DNA from: JBCCXL01 sp039191605
Lineage (GTDB): Bacteria > Acidobacteriota > Thermoanaerobaculia > Multivoradales > JAHZIX01
Assembly: GCA_039191605.1 (NCBI GenBank)
Contig: JBCCXL010000013.1
Coordinates: 124,001-188,000 of the forward strand
DNA: 64,000 nucleotides
Direction: 5' to 3'
Part shown: one piece after another, positions 43,179 through 52,224 of the stretch
Numbering within the stretch: the stretch's first letter is position 1
Layout of the letters: each line of letters opens with the position of its first letter
The notes under the pieces: model-generated
Told to the model about the DNA's origin: nothing
Seen by the model: only the letters and a program-made list of their open reading frames with translations
The model's database searches: none
Program-made: the position numbers and the translations under genes

Positions 43179-43952
43179 CCCGATGACTTCGCCGCGTTTT
43201 GTCGTGGTTTGGCTCCGACCCCTCAGCCCGGCCTCCAGAGGCCGTGGGGAGGGGGTGGAGGGGCCCTTCTTCGGTGGCGCGTCAGGTTCTTCGAGCTTCC
43301 CCGTACGAAATGCTTCCTTGCGAGCAGTTCACATCGATGTCACATCGCTGTCACAAGCTGCGGACCAGAATGGAGCATCCCGTCTCGTCTTTATGAGGGC
43401 GGGAATCCATGCCCTGAGTCTTCGCCAGAAACGCTGATAACAAAGCACTTAGCGTCGTCAGCTGATCGCTGGAGATGGCTCTCCGCGGGTGGGATTCTCA
43501 CCCTACTCTGGAAGGATCGTCGGAGCGATCCTCCATGGCGAAGGCCGGTTCCCCATAGAGCTCAACACTCCGCCCCCCATCCTGCTGAGACATCTGGTCG
43601 AGTCGCAACATCCGCTCGGGTTCCGCGCGACGAAAGCTCCGCCGAATCGGTTTCCCATCGGACCGCTGCGATCTAGGAAGTCGGTGCCGCAATGCGGCAT
43701 AATGGGCAAGAGGTGCGCCTCGGTCCAAGACCGAAGGTCCTGCGCGATCGAGCTGGAGACCTTCTAAAGGGCACCTGGCCAACGCACGCCAATGCACAAC
43801 GCCTCGCAGCTTCTGGCATAGCCTCTCCCAAGAGATACCCCCCCACAGATTCACTCTCGCCGCTCAGCCCCTCGGCTGAACGGCTTCCGGTTCCCAAGCG
43901 AATTCGCTTTCCCTTGACCCAAACAACCCCTTCGATCGTCTGGAGACACGAA

Positions 43953-46900
43953 ATGAGATTGATCACGATCGCGCTGGTTGCCGCGCTGCTGGTGATCGGG
44001 GCCCCCGCGGCCTTCGGTCAGGTCACCACCGGCTCCATCGCAGGTACCGTCGTCGACGCCAATGGCGACAGAGTGCCGGGCGTTACCGTCACCGCGAAGC
44101 ATCAGCCCACCGGCATCACCTACGTGGTGGTGACCAACAACACCGGCCGCTACAACGTTGTCAACGCCCGTATCGGTGGTCCCTACAGCGTGGAGGCCAC
44201 CCTCGAGGGCTTCAAGCCGCAGCAGAAGACCAATGCCTTCGTCCAGCTCGGTGAGACCACCGAGATTGACTTCGACCTCTCCCTGGAGGCCATCGAAGAG
44301 ACCCTGGTGATCACCGCCGAGGCGAACCCGATCATCGAGGCCGGTCATCAGGGCGCGACCACCAACGTTGGCACCCAGCTGCTGGAGGATCTGCCGACCC
44401 TCAGCCGCGGCTTCGAGGACTTCGCGCGCCTTTCCCCTCACTTCACCACCACCGCTTCCGGTGACGGCCCCACCAACCTCAGCGTCGCCGGCCGCAACAA
44501 CCGCTACAACAGCGTGCTCATCGACGGTGCGGTGAACAACGATCTCTTCGGCCTCGCCGGCACCGGCACCCCCGGCGGCCAGGCGGAGACCACCCCCATC
44601 AGCCTCGACGCCGTCGAGGAGCTGCAGCTGCTGGTCTCCCCCTACGACGTGCGTCAGGGTGGCTTCTCCGGTGGCGGCATCAACGCCGTGACCCGCTCCG
44701 GCACCAACAACCTCGCCGGCTCCGTCTTCTTCTTCACCCGCGACCAGGACCTGGTCGGTGACGGCGCCGACGATCGCGAGCTGGGCCCCTTCTCCCAGGA
44801 CGAGTACGGCTTCCGCCTCGGCGGAGCCCTGGCCGAGGACAAGGTCTTCTTCTTCGTCAACGGCGAGATCAGCGAGCGCGAGCGCCCCAACGGTTTCTCC
44901 ATCGGTGGTGCCACCGGCCAGAACTTCGGCTTCGAGGCCGAGGCCAACCGCTTCGTCTCGATCCTGAACAACCAGTACGGCTATGACCCCGGCTCCACCG
45001 AGGAGTTCATCCGCAACACCGACAGCGACAAGTTCTTCGGTCGCCTGGACTTCAACCTCGGCATCGGCCAGCAGCTGGTGCTGCGCCACAACTACGTGGA
45101 CGCCAGCAACGATCGCATCAACGCCAGCTCCTTCACCTACGAGTGGCCCACCAACGCCTACGCGTTCAACTCTGAGACCAACTCCACGGTGCTGCAGCTG
45201 AACTCGGTGTTCGGCGACAACTTCTTCAACGAAGCTCGCCTCAACTTCTCCTCCATCGAAGATCGCCGCGCCGGTGACACCCGCTTCCCCTTCATCGAGG
45301 TGGATCTGCCCAACGGCCGCCAGTTCGAGGCCGGCACGGAGCGCTTCTCCACCGCCAACGAGCTGGATCAGGACATCCTGGAGATCACCAACGATCTGAC
45401 CTGGGTGCGCGGTGACCACACCTACACCATCGGCACCAGCAACCAGCTGTTCTCGTTCCGGAACCTCTTCATCCGCGACAACTTCGGTGCCTACCGCTTC
45501 AACAACCTCGACGACTTCGAGGCGGGCCTGGCGCGGAGCTACGACTACTCCTTCTCCAACACCGGCGATCCCCTGCAGGCGGCGGAGTTCGACGTCAACC
45601 AATACGGTATCTACCTCGGCGACCAGTGGGCGGTGAAGTCCAACTTCACTCTCTACTACGGTCTGCGGGTGGACGCTCCGTACATGCCTGATACCCCGAC
45701 CCGCAACCCCATCGTGGAGCAGGTCTACGGTCGCCGCACCGACATCACCGCCGACGGCAACCTGCAGTGGTCCCCCCGAGTGGGCTTCAACTGGGACATC
45801 AACGCTGACGGCACCCAGCAGCTGCGCGGCGGCATCGGCATCTTCTCCGGTCAGGCTCCCTTCGTGTGGCTGTCCAACCAGTACTCCAACACCGGCATCG
45901 AGTTCACCCGCGTGAGCTCCTTCGCCGGCGACATCCCCTTCGTGGCGGATCCGGACAACCAGCCCACCTCCGTGGGTAACGCGGCCACCAACGAGGTCAA
46001 CCTGGTGAACCCCGACTTCACCCTGCCTCAGGTGCTGCGGGCTACCCTCGGCTACGACCGCCAGCTGGACATCCTCGGCGGCCTGGTGGCCTCCGCGGAG
46101 CTGATCTGGGCGAACACCCAGGAAGACATCCTCTACCAGAACCTCAACTTCCAGCCCAGCGGCGAGACCCTCTTCGACGGTCGCCCGCGCTTGGCGACGG
46201 TGAACAGCGACTTCCGCGACGTCATCTTCCTGGACAACACCAGCGAGGGCGAGCAGATCTCCGCCAACATCCGCCTCGAGCGTCCCTTCCGCGACGGCTG
46301 GTTCGGCTTCATCAGCTACACCTACGGTGAATCCGAGTCGATCAACGATGGCACCTCTTCCCAGGCGCGCTCCAACTGGCGCTTCCTGCCCATCATCGAT
46401 CCCAACAACCCCGACCTGGCGCCCTCGAACTTCGACATCGAGGATCGCTTCAACGTCGCCCTGTCCTACACCTTCGACCTGATCCCGAACGCGCCCACCA
46501 CCGTGGCCCTGTTCTATGACGCGCAGAGCGGTCGTCCCTACTCGACCACCTTCCGTCGGGACATCAACGGCGACTTCAACGACAACGACCTGATCTTCGT
46601 CCCCGCGACCGCTGATGACGTCATCGTCACCGGCGGCACCTGGGAGGAGCTGGACGCCTACATCTCCGCCGACGCCGGCCTCGACGCCGCCCGCGGCAGC
46701 ATCGTCAAGCGCAACGCCAGTCGCGCCCCGTGGCAGCATCAGCTGGACTTCCGCCTGACCCAGGACGTCAACCTCGGCAACAGCAACTTCGAGCTGACCC
46801 TCGACATCATCAACCTGTCGAACCTGCTCGATAGCGACTCCGGCCAGGTGCGTTACGTCAACTTCAACGAGATCTCCCCGGTCAGCTTCACCGGCATCGA

Positions 46901-47018
46901 CGATGCCACCGGCAAGCCGATCTACAACATCGAGTTCTCCGATCCCGACGAGCGCTTCGAGACCGACGACCTGCGCTCCCGCTGGCAGATGAAGCTGGGC
47001 GCCCGCTTCACCTTCTAA
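43953..47018 (+). CDS. TonB-dependent receptor, Oar-like with carboxypeptidase-regulatory domain
   Basis: A 1021-residue outer-membrane protein. ATG 43953 is preceded by GGAG at 43942-43945 and begins a clear signal peptide (MRLITIALVAALLVIGAPAAFGQ). Residues about 26-105 are a CarboxypepD_reg-like beta-sandwich (GSIAGTVVDANGDRVPGVTV, NTGRYNVVNARIGGPYSV). A plug domain follows (SRGFEDFARLSPHF, GFSGGGINAVTRSG), then a long beta-barrel with many FxF/YxY strands and the terminal phenylalanine in KLGARFTF. These receptors are very common in Acidobacteriota and resemble Oar of Myxococcus; they import large molecules or secrete proteins. The ligand is unknown. A strong terminator follows. A 962-codon antisense open frame is a composition effect. 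Confidence 0.95.
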   Translation: MRLITIALVAALLVIGAPAAFGQVTTGSIAGTVVDANGDRVPGVTVTAKHQPTGITYVVVTNNTGRYNVVNARIGGPYSVEATLEGFKPQQKTNAFVQLGETTEIDFDLSLEAIEETLVITAEANPIIEAGHQGATTNVGTQLLEDLPTLSRGFEDFARLSPHFTTTASGDGPTNLSVAGRNNRYNSVLIDGAVNNDLFGLAGTGTPGGQAETTPISLDAVEELQLLVSPYDVRQGGFSGGGINAVTRSGTNNLAGSVFFFTRDQDLVGDGADDRELGPFSQDEYGFRLGGALAEDKVFFFVNGEISERERPNGFSIGGATGQNFGFEAEANRFVSILNNQYGYDPGSTEEFIRNTDSDKFFGRLDFNLGIGQQLVLRHNYVDASNDRINASSFTYEWPTNAYAFNSETNSTVLQLNSVFGDNFFNEARLNFSSIEDRRAGDTRFPFIEVDLPNGRQFEAGTERFSTANELDQDILEITNDLTWVRGDHTYTIGTSNQLFSFRNLFIRDNFGAYRFNNLDDFEAGLARSYDYSFSNTGDPLQAAEFDVNQYGIYLGDQWAVKSNFTLYYGLRVDAPYMPDTPTRNPIVEQVYGRRTDITADGNLQWSPRVGFNWDINADGTQQLRGGIGIFSGQAPFVWLSNQYSNTGIEFTRVSSFAGDIPFVADPDNQPTSVGNAATNEVNLVNPDFTLPQVLRATLGYDRQLDILGGLVASAELIWANTQEDILYQNLNFQPSGETLFDGRPRLATVNSDFRDVIFLDNTSEGEQISANIRLERPFRDGWFGFISYTYGESESINDGTSSQARSNWRFLPIIDPNNPDLAPSNFDIEDRFNVALSYTFDLIPNAPTTVALFYDAQSGRPYSTTFRRDINGDFNDNDLIFVPATADDVIVTGGTWEELDAYISADAGLDAARGSIVKRNASRAPWQHQLDFRLTQDVNLGNSNFELTLDIINLSNLLDSDSGQVRYVNFNEISPVSFTGIDDATGKPIYNIEFSDPDERFETDDLRSRWQMKLGARFTF

Positions 47019-47092
47019 GGAAGGTCGTCCAGGCTAGTCGCCGCGCTTCTTCTCTCCTGAGTTGAGCGAGTTGACTAGCACGAATCGAGATT

Positions 47093-47131
47093 CACGCCGC
47101 CGGCCTTCGGGTCGGCGGCGTGTTGTTTTTT
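47093..47131 (+). terminator. Rho-independent terminator of the TonB receptor
   Basis: CACGCCGCCG (47093-47102) pairs with CGGCGGCGTG (47113-47122), and a further three pairs close a TTCG tetraloop, for a 13-bp stem. It is followed by TTGTTTTTT (47123-47131), 75 nt after the stop. Confidence 0.95.
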
Positions 47132-47177
47132 GGCTCGAAAGGTGTGGGTGGGGGAGCCGGTGCCATAGCATCGGGAT

Positions 47178-48803
47178 ATGAGCCTTCTCGCTGTAGTCTC
47201 GTTGATCCTCGGCCTACTGGCCTTCGCCGTGGGCCTGACGGCGGCGGTTCACGCCCTGCTTTGGAAGCGCAACCCGCGCTCGGCGATGGGCTGGATACTG
47301 CTCACCGCCTTCTTCCCGGTGCTCGGGGCCTTCCTCTATTGGTTCTTCGGCGTCAACCGAATCGAAACCCGCGCGCGGCGGCTAGACGAGCTCTCCGGCT
47401 ACGTCCTCGGGTCCTCTCGTCCCGATCCCCGGGATCTCGGTGAGGAGGCCGACGGCGCCGAAGCGCCGGAGCAGTCGGAGCCGCCGGAGGACGATTCCCT
47501 GGATACCGGCGCGGTTCCGGTTTCCGGCGCGCTGCGCAGTCGGCCGGAGGCCTTCGCCCCCGGGGAAGAGACCCTCGCTCTGCCGGACGAGTACCGGGAG
47601 CTAGCGCGGATCTCGAGAGCGGTGACCGGCTGGCCGCTGATGCCCGGCCACCGAATCGAGGTCCTCCACGACGGGGACGAGGCCTACCCGGCGATGCTGG
47701 AGGCGCTGGCGTCGGCCCGTCATCGCATCGTGCTCTGCACCTACATCTTCGACGGCTACGGCGCCGGGCGGCGTTTTGTCGACGAGCTGATCGCGGCCCA
47801 TCGTCGAGGGGTGGAGGTCAAGGTGCTCATCGACGGCGTCGGCGAGCTCTACAGCAAGCCCCGGGCGCGGCCGGCGCTGGAGGCGGCGGGCATTCCCGTC
47901 GCTCTCTTCTTGCCTCCCAGCCTCTTTCCCCCCAACGTCAGCGTGAATCTGCGCACCCACCGCAAGATCCTGGTGGTGGACGGCTGCCTCGCCTTTACCG
48001 GGGGCATCAACATTCGCCAGCGGCACGTGCTGGCGGAGCAGCCGGACGAGGAAGGGGTGGCGGATATCCACTTCCGGCTTCAGGGGCCGGCCGCTGCCAG
48101 CATGGAGTCGGTCTTCCTGGACGATTGGGCCTTTGTCAGCGGCGGGGATTCTCAGCAGCCCGAGCCCTGTGCACCCCAGCGCCTGCCGGCCTCCGACGGG
48201 ATCACCGTCGAGGCCTCCGCCAACGGGGCCGTCACCGACGAAGCTGCCGACCCAGGGGCTCTCTGTCGCCTCGTGGCGGATGGCCCCAACGAGGACCTCG
48301 ACAAGCTGATCATGATCCTCATCGGCGCGATCTCCGCCGCTCGCCATCGGGTAGCGGTCATGACTCCCTACTTTTTGCCGCCGCGCTCCCTGCTTTCGGC
48401 CTTCCAGGCGGCGGCCTTGAGGGGAGTGGAGGTGTTGGTGGTGCTGCCTCAGCACTCCAACCTGCCGCCGGTGGATTGGGCGACCCGCAACATGCTTTGG
48501 GAGCTGCTGCAGCGCGGCGTGCGGGTGGTCTACCAGCGTCCCCCTTTCGCTCACTCCAAGCTCTTCACCATCGACGGCCACTACGCTCTGGTGGGCTCTA
48601 CCAATCTCGATCCCCGCAGCCTGCGGCTGAACTTCGAGCTCTGTGTCGAGGTCTATCATCGGCCGACGGTGGAGACCCTGGATCGCCACATCGATGCCGC
48701 GGCTCAGCAGGGGGAGCCGGTCACCCTGGCGGAAGTCGACGGCCGGCCGTGGCCTCAGCGGCTTCGGGATTCCCTGTGCTGGTTGTTCTCTCCCTATCTT
48801 TGA
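47178..48803 (+). CDS. cls: Cardiolipin synthase (phospholipase D family)
   Basis: A 541-residue protein. Two N-terminal transmembrane helices (LLAVVSLILGLLAFAVGLTA, SAMGWILLTAFFPVLGAFLYW) precede a short acidic insertion and two PLD domains. The HKD motifs are HRKILVVDGCLAFTGGINI near residue 260 and HSKLFTIDGHYALVGSTNLDP near residue 457. Both His and Lys residues are intact. The enzyme joins two phosphatidylglycerol molecules, or PG and another lipid, to give cardiolipin at the inner membrane. Length and order are as in bacterial Cls. The kinase gene follows after 153 nt. Confidence 0.94.
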   Translation: MSLLAVVSLILGLLAFAVGLTAAVHALLWKRNPRSAMGWILLTAFFPVLGAFLYWFFGVNRIETRARRLDELSGYVLGSSRPDPRDLGEEADGAEAPEQSEPPEDDSLDTGAVPVSGALRSRPEAFAPGEETLALPDEYRELARISRAVTGWPLMPGHRIEVLHDGDEAYPAMLEALASARHRIVLCTYIFDGYGAGRRFVDELIAAHRRGVEVKVLIDGVGELYSKPRARPALEAAGIPVALFLPPSLFPPNVSVNLRTHRKILVVDGCLAFTGGINIRQRHVLAEQPDEEGVADIHFRLQGPAAASMESVFLDDWAFVSGGDSQQPEPCAPQRLPASDGITVEASANGAVTDEAADPGALCRLVADGPNEDLDKLIMILIGAISAARHRVAVMTPYFLPPRSLLSAFQAAALRGVEVLVVLPQHSNLPPVDWATRNMLWELLQRGVRVVYQRPPFAHSKLFTIDGHYALVGSTNLDPRSLRLNFELCVEVYHRPTVETLDRHIDAAAQQGEPVTLAEVDGRPWPQRLRDSLCWLFSPYL

Positions 48804-48956
48804 GCCTGTGGGGGTGTCGCATGGCCAGCGCCCTGCGGCCGCCTGTACTCGGGCCTCCCTTCGCCGCTATGCTGGTGCCATGGCAGGACAACGACTACAG
48901 GTGATAGCGGCTGCAGTTCTCGATCTTCCTCTCCGGGGTGTTCTAAGGAGATCGCC

Positions 48957-50024
48957 ATGACCGGCCAAGCTCATCCAAAATCCGGAGCGGACGCCGGTCT
49001 GTTCCTGGAGCTGACGCCGGAGGCGGTGCTGGAGGCGGTGGAGGCCGCCGGCCTGCGCTGCAATCCGGTGTGCTACCCCCTCAACTCCTTCGAGAACCGG
49101 GTCTACGAAGTGGAGCTGGAGGATCGCTCCCGGATCATCGCCAAGTTCTACCGCCCGGGGCGCTGGAGCGAGGAGCAGATTCTCGAGGAGCATCGCTTCA
49201 TCGAGGAGCTGGTAGAGGAGGAGATCCCCGCCTGTCCGGTGCGCCGCTTCCCCGACGGCAGCACTCTCAAGCGGCAGCGAGGCATCGCCTACTCCCTTGC
49301 CGAGCGCCGCGGAGGCCGAGCGCCGGACGAGCTCTCCCCCGAGGGCGCCGCGCGCCTAGGCCGCTTCGTTGGCCGTATGCACGTCGTCTCCGCTCGCCGG
49401 GAGGCCCCTAGCCGGCTGCGCCTCAACGCCGACACCTACCTGCGCGAGAACCTGCGCTGGCTGGAGCAGCAGCGGGTGCTGCCGAAGCATCTCCAGGCCC
49501 GCTACGGCAGCGCCGCGCGGGAGCTGGCAGACCTCTGCGACCTGCACTTCGAGGGCTTGGAGACCTTTCGCCTCCACGGAGATCTCCATCTCGGCAACGT
49601 TCTGGATCGCGGCGGCGAGCTCAACGTGCTGGATTTCGACGATCTCTGCATCGGCTCGGCGGTGCAGGATCTCTGGCTCGCCCTGCCGGGTCGGGATGAC
49701 CACACCCGCCGCCTGCGAGAAGACTTCCTCGAAGGCTACGAGACCTTCCGCCCCTTCGATCGCTCGACCTTGAGGCTCGTGGAGCTCTTTCGGGCCCTAC
49801 GCCTGGTACATTACGCCACCTGGCTCGCCCGCCGCTGGCACGATCCGATCTTCCCCGCCAACTGGCCCCACTTCGGAACCGAGGCCTATTGGCTGCAGGA
49901 AACCGCCTACCTGGAAGAGCAGCTGCGGCTGGCGCGGGAGGATCTCGCCCCCCGCGCCCCCGCCGCCCAGCCGGAGCCGCTGCTCAGCAATAAAGACTAC
50001 TTCTGGGATTGGGAGGGGGATTGA
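48957..50024 (+). CDS. srkA: Stress-response Ser/Thr protein kinase SrkA (YihE/RdoA)
   Basis: A 355-residue aminoglycoside-phosphotransferase-fold kinase. It closely follows the SrkA pattern: PLNSFENRVYEVELEDRSRI, IAKFYRPGRWSEEQILEEH, LGRFVGRMHVVSARR, the catalytic loop LHGDLHLGNVL, metal-binding LNVLDFDDL, and GSAVQDLWLALPGR. In Escherichia coli SrkA phosphorylates Ser/Thr and opposes MazF-type death under stress. It is slightly longer than the about 328 residues of E. coli because of a C-terminal tail (LLSNKDYFWDWEGD). It is convergent with the PQQ-like propeller gene. Confidence 0.94.
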   Translation: MTGQAHPKSGADAGLFLELTPEAVLEAVEAAGLRCNPVCYPLNSFENRVYEVELEDRSRIIAKFYRPGRWSEEQILEEHRFIEELVEEEIPACPVRRFPDGSTLKRQRGIAYSLAERRGGRAPDELSPEGAARLGRFVGRMHVVSARREAPSRLRLNADTYLRENLRWLEQQRVLPKHLQARYGSAARELADLCDLHFEGLETFRLHGDLHLGNVLDRGGELNVLDFDDLCIGSAVQDLWLALPGRDDHTRRLREDFLEGYETFRPFDRSTLRLVELFRALRLVHYATWLARRWHDPIFPANWPHFGTEAYWLQETAYLEEQLRLAREDLAPRAPAAQPEPLLSNKDYFWDWEGD

Positions 50025-50060
50025 GCCCTCCCAAGGCCGGTCGAGAAGCCTGAGCGAGGC

Positions 50061-51428
50061 TTAGCGCCCCGCCTCGCTCTTTTTCCCCTCCGCTGCCGTA
50101 GCTGGTTTCGCCGCGGGTTCTGCCTTGGGAGTACGGAAGGCCCAGAGGTGGTCCTCGGTGCGCACCAGCAGTCGATCCTCCGCCACCGCCAGGCTAGACA
50201 GGGTGTAACCGCCGACGTCGGAGGTGGCGACGATGCGGAACTTTGGCCCGGTGGCGTAGACCGTCACCGTGCCCTCTTCGCTCACCGCATAGATCAGCCC
50301 GCTGGCGCTTGCCAGCAGGGGAGAGCCGCTGTAGGTGCCTACCGCCAGGCGCTCCGGTCCGTAGAGCACTTCGCCGGTCTCGGCGTTGAAGGTGGTGGCG
50401 ATGCCCTTGTCGTTGATCAGGTAGAGGTATTCGCCGTCGGTGACCGGGGTCGGCACGTCGGTGCCCTTGGCCGCCTGCCACAGCGGCTGCGGCGGGCTGC
50501 CGGCTTCCTCCCCGAGACGGAAGGCCAGCACCGGCCCTCGCTTGCCGAAGGCGAAGAGCTTGTCCCCGGCGATCAGCGGCGAGGCGACAATTCGGCCCCG
50601 GGGGCTGTTGGAGGGGTTGAGGCTGCCGACTCGCCACAGCTCCGCGCCGCTCACCGCATCGTGGCCGGTGATCACGTCTCCTCCGGAGATCACCACCTCC
50701 AGCCCTTCGCCTCGGCGCAGCGGCATCGGAGTGCTGTAGGCGTCCGGAGACTCGGCCACCGCCTCGGTGGCCCGGTCCACCCGCCACTTGGTCTCCCCGG
50801 TGGCGCCGTCGATGCGCAGCGCGTAAGAGGGCACCGCGCCGTCGGTGGAGTGCAGCACCTGGAGGAAGAGGTCGCCATCCTCCAGCAGGGGAGAGGAGGC
50901 GTAGCCGAATTTCATCCCGAAGGCGCCGTAATCCTTCTGCAGGTCCCGCTGCCAGCGCAGCTGCCCCTCCAGGCTGAAGGCCGAGAGCACCCCGGTGCCG
51001 GTGACGATCCACACGCTCTCTCCATCGGTCACCGGCGAGGGAGAGGAAGAATGATGCTTGTAGCGGAACTTGTTGCCGCCGCCGAGATTGTGCTTCCAGC
51101 CCACCTTGCCGCTCTCGGCATCGATGCCCCAAATCTCCAGCTGGTCGTTCTTCTCCGGGTTGTAGGACACCGCCAGGAACACCCAACCCTCCGCCACCGC
51201 CGGCGTCGCCCCGCTGCGCGCCGGCACCTCCAGCTTCCAGTCCACCACCTGCTCCCCCAGCTCCACCGGAAGCCCCTCCGCCACCGTCGTCCCGTCATGC
51301 CGCGGCCCCCGCCACCCCGGCCACGAGGCCTCCGCCGCCCACAGCGGCTCCAGGCCCAAAGTCAGCATCGCCGCGATCACCGCGGCGAGAATCCAGCCTC
51401 TTCCGATTCCTCTCGTTACCTTGCCCAT
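50061..51428 (-). CDS. PQQ-like beta-propeller protein, exported
   Basis: A 455-residue protein. ATG 51428 has a good GAGGAGGGC just before it (on the minus strand). A signal peptide (GWILAAVIAAMLTLGLEPLWAAEA) precedes the segment WPGWRGPRHDGTTVAEGLP and repeated PQQ-like blades with Ala/Gly-rich, Trp-docking ends (IDAESGKVGWKHNL, DGATGETKWRVD, FNAETGEVLYG, VSGAELWRV). The WRGP...DG opening marks a large group of PQQ-binding-like proteins of Acidobacteria and Planctomycetes. No catalytic residues are evident, so it may be a non-enzymatic propeller. The C-terminus is Ala/Lys-rich. Confidence 0.88.
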   Translation of the reverse strand: MGKVTRGIGRGWILAAVIAAMLTLGLEPLWAAEASWPGWRGPRHDGTTVAEGLPVELGEQVVDWKLEVPARSGATPAVAEGWVFLAVSYNPEKNDQLEIWGIDAESGKVGWKHNLGGGNKFRYKHHSSSPSPVTDGESVWIVTGTGVLSAFSLEGQLRWQRDLQKDYGAFGMKFGYASSPLLEDGDLFLQVLHSTDGAVPSYALRIDGATGETKWRVDRATEAVAESPDAYSTPMPLRRGEGLEVVISGGDVITGHDAVSGAELWRVGSLNPSNSPRGRIVASPLIAGDKLFAFGKRGPVLAFRLGEEAGSPPQPLWQAAKGTDVPTPVTDGEYLYLINDKGIATTFNAETGEVLYGPERLAVGTYSGSPLLASASGLIYAVSEEGTVTVYATGPKFRIVATSDVGGYTLSSLAVAEDRLLVRTEDHLWAFRTPKAEPAAKPATAAEGKKSEAGR

Positions 51429-51653
51429 CGTGCCCTCCTCAAAGCCTGGGGATGTGAAGTGTTGTTCTTGTCTGGACGGTATACCAGGAGGGAGGGGGAG
51501 GGGAAAGAGGCAAATTGCAGCCGGTGGGGGATGGAATATGAGACCGGCTATCTACTCTTAGAGTGAGGGATGAAAGTCATTGCATCTGAATTAGCGATAT
51601 TGTCGAATAATTATATTAAGTCATTAATGTCATGTTAATAATTGGAGATTCTA

Positions 51654-52070
51654 ATGAGCCATCTCTCTCGGAAATCGCTGTTCTCCGCGTTCGCGATTCT
51701 AGGCTTTGCCCTCTGTCTGCAGCTCGTGATCGCTCCAACGAGTGCCTCGGCGCAGGATTATTGGTGCGAAGATAACTGTTCCTTCGTCTGCGATCGCTGC
51801 AGCGGAACGCCTTGGAACTATAGCTGCTGTGTTGGCTGCGCTTGCGGTATTGCGTTCGAGGGCAGTACCTACATCTTCTATCAGAATCCTGAGCACGGTC
51901 CGACAGAGCGCCGGCCGGAAAAGGAATACAAGTCTTCGGTTCTCGGATCTGAAGACGATGCGGCAGTCTCTTCCATCCCAGCAACTCGTGATGAGTTTCT
52001 GAACCTGTTGAGGAGTCAGCCTCAACCGCCGGCTCCGTCTGCGGTCGAGCCAGTCGAGAAGTCGGATTAG
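51654..52070 (+). CDS. Small Cys-rich secreted protein
   Basis: A 138-residue protein from ATG 51654, 6 nt after GGAG (51644-51647); a TTG at 51642 is in frame. The signal peptide MSHLSRKSLFSAFAILGF... ends near ASAQD. The mature part begins with a compact cluster of eight cysteines (DYWCEDNCSFVCDRCSG then SCCVGCACG), which could form disulfides or bind metal, followed by a Pro/Glu-rich tail. I do not recognise a family. The gene and its upstream 100 nt (51560-51650, notably AT-rich) differ from the GC-rich surroundings and lie next to the CRISPR array, consistent with later acquisition, though this is only an impression. Confidence 0.7.
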   Translation: MSHLSRKSLFSAFAILGFALCLQLVIAPTSASAQDYWCEDNCSFVCDRCSGTPWNYSCCVGCACGIAFEGSTYIFYQNPEHGPTERRPEKEYKSSVLGSEDDAAVSSIPATRDEFLNLLRSQPQPPAPSAVEPVEKSD

Positions 52071-52224
52071 TCCAGGACACTCAAGGGCCTCAAGTCGTGC
52101 CGTGGAAGAGTTCCTACGGCTAGGCTTGGGGCCTTGACTTCGTTTTCGTATTGAGATTACTGAAGGCTGATTGTGACGTGAAGTAGGACGCTCGGGTATC
52201 ACCAGGATTGTTCAGCCGGATGCG

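Larger units (their letters stand above)
42928..43952. other. 1-kb gene-free region upstream of the TonB receptor
   Basis: It holds a 20-bp duplication (42990-43029) and a promoter-like element (43151-43178) oriented toward the receptor. Several short open frames (43199-43767 plus, 43498-43966 minus) lack supporting features. I looked for riboswitch signatures such as the cobalamin box and saw none. The last 30 nt give the receptor ribosome binding site (GGAG at 43942). Confidence 0.55.

Noticed and set aside
43180..43950. Possible riboswitch before the TonB receptor
   Set aside because: I looked for cobalamin-, TPP- and FMN-type conserved boxes by eye and found none; kept only as a possible long leader.
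43851..46739. A 962-codon open frame antisense to the TonB receptor
   Set aside because: High GC at third positions keeps the opposite strand free of stops. The sense protein has a signal peptide, family domains and a terminator; the antisense translation is low-complexity Val/Gly/Glu.
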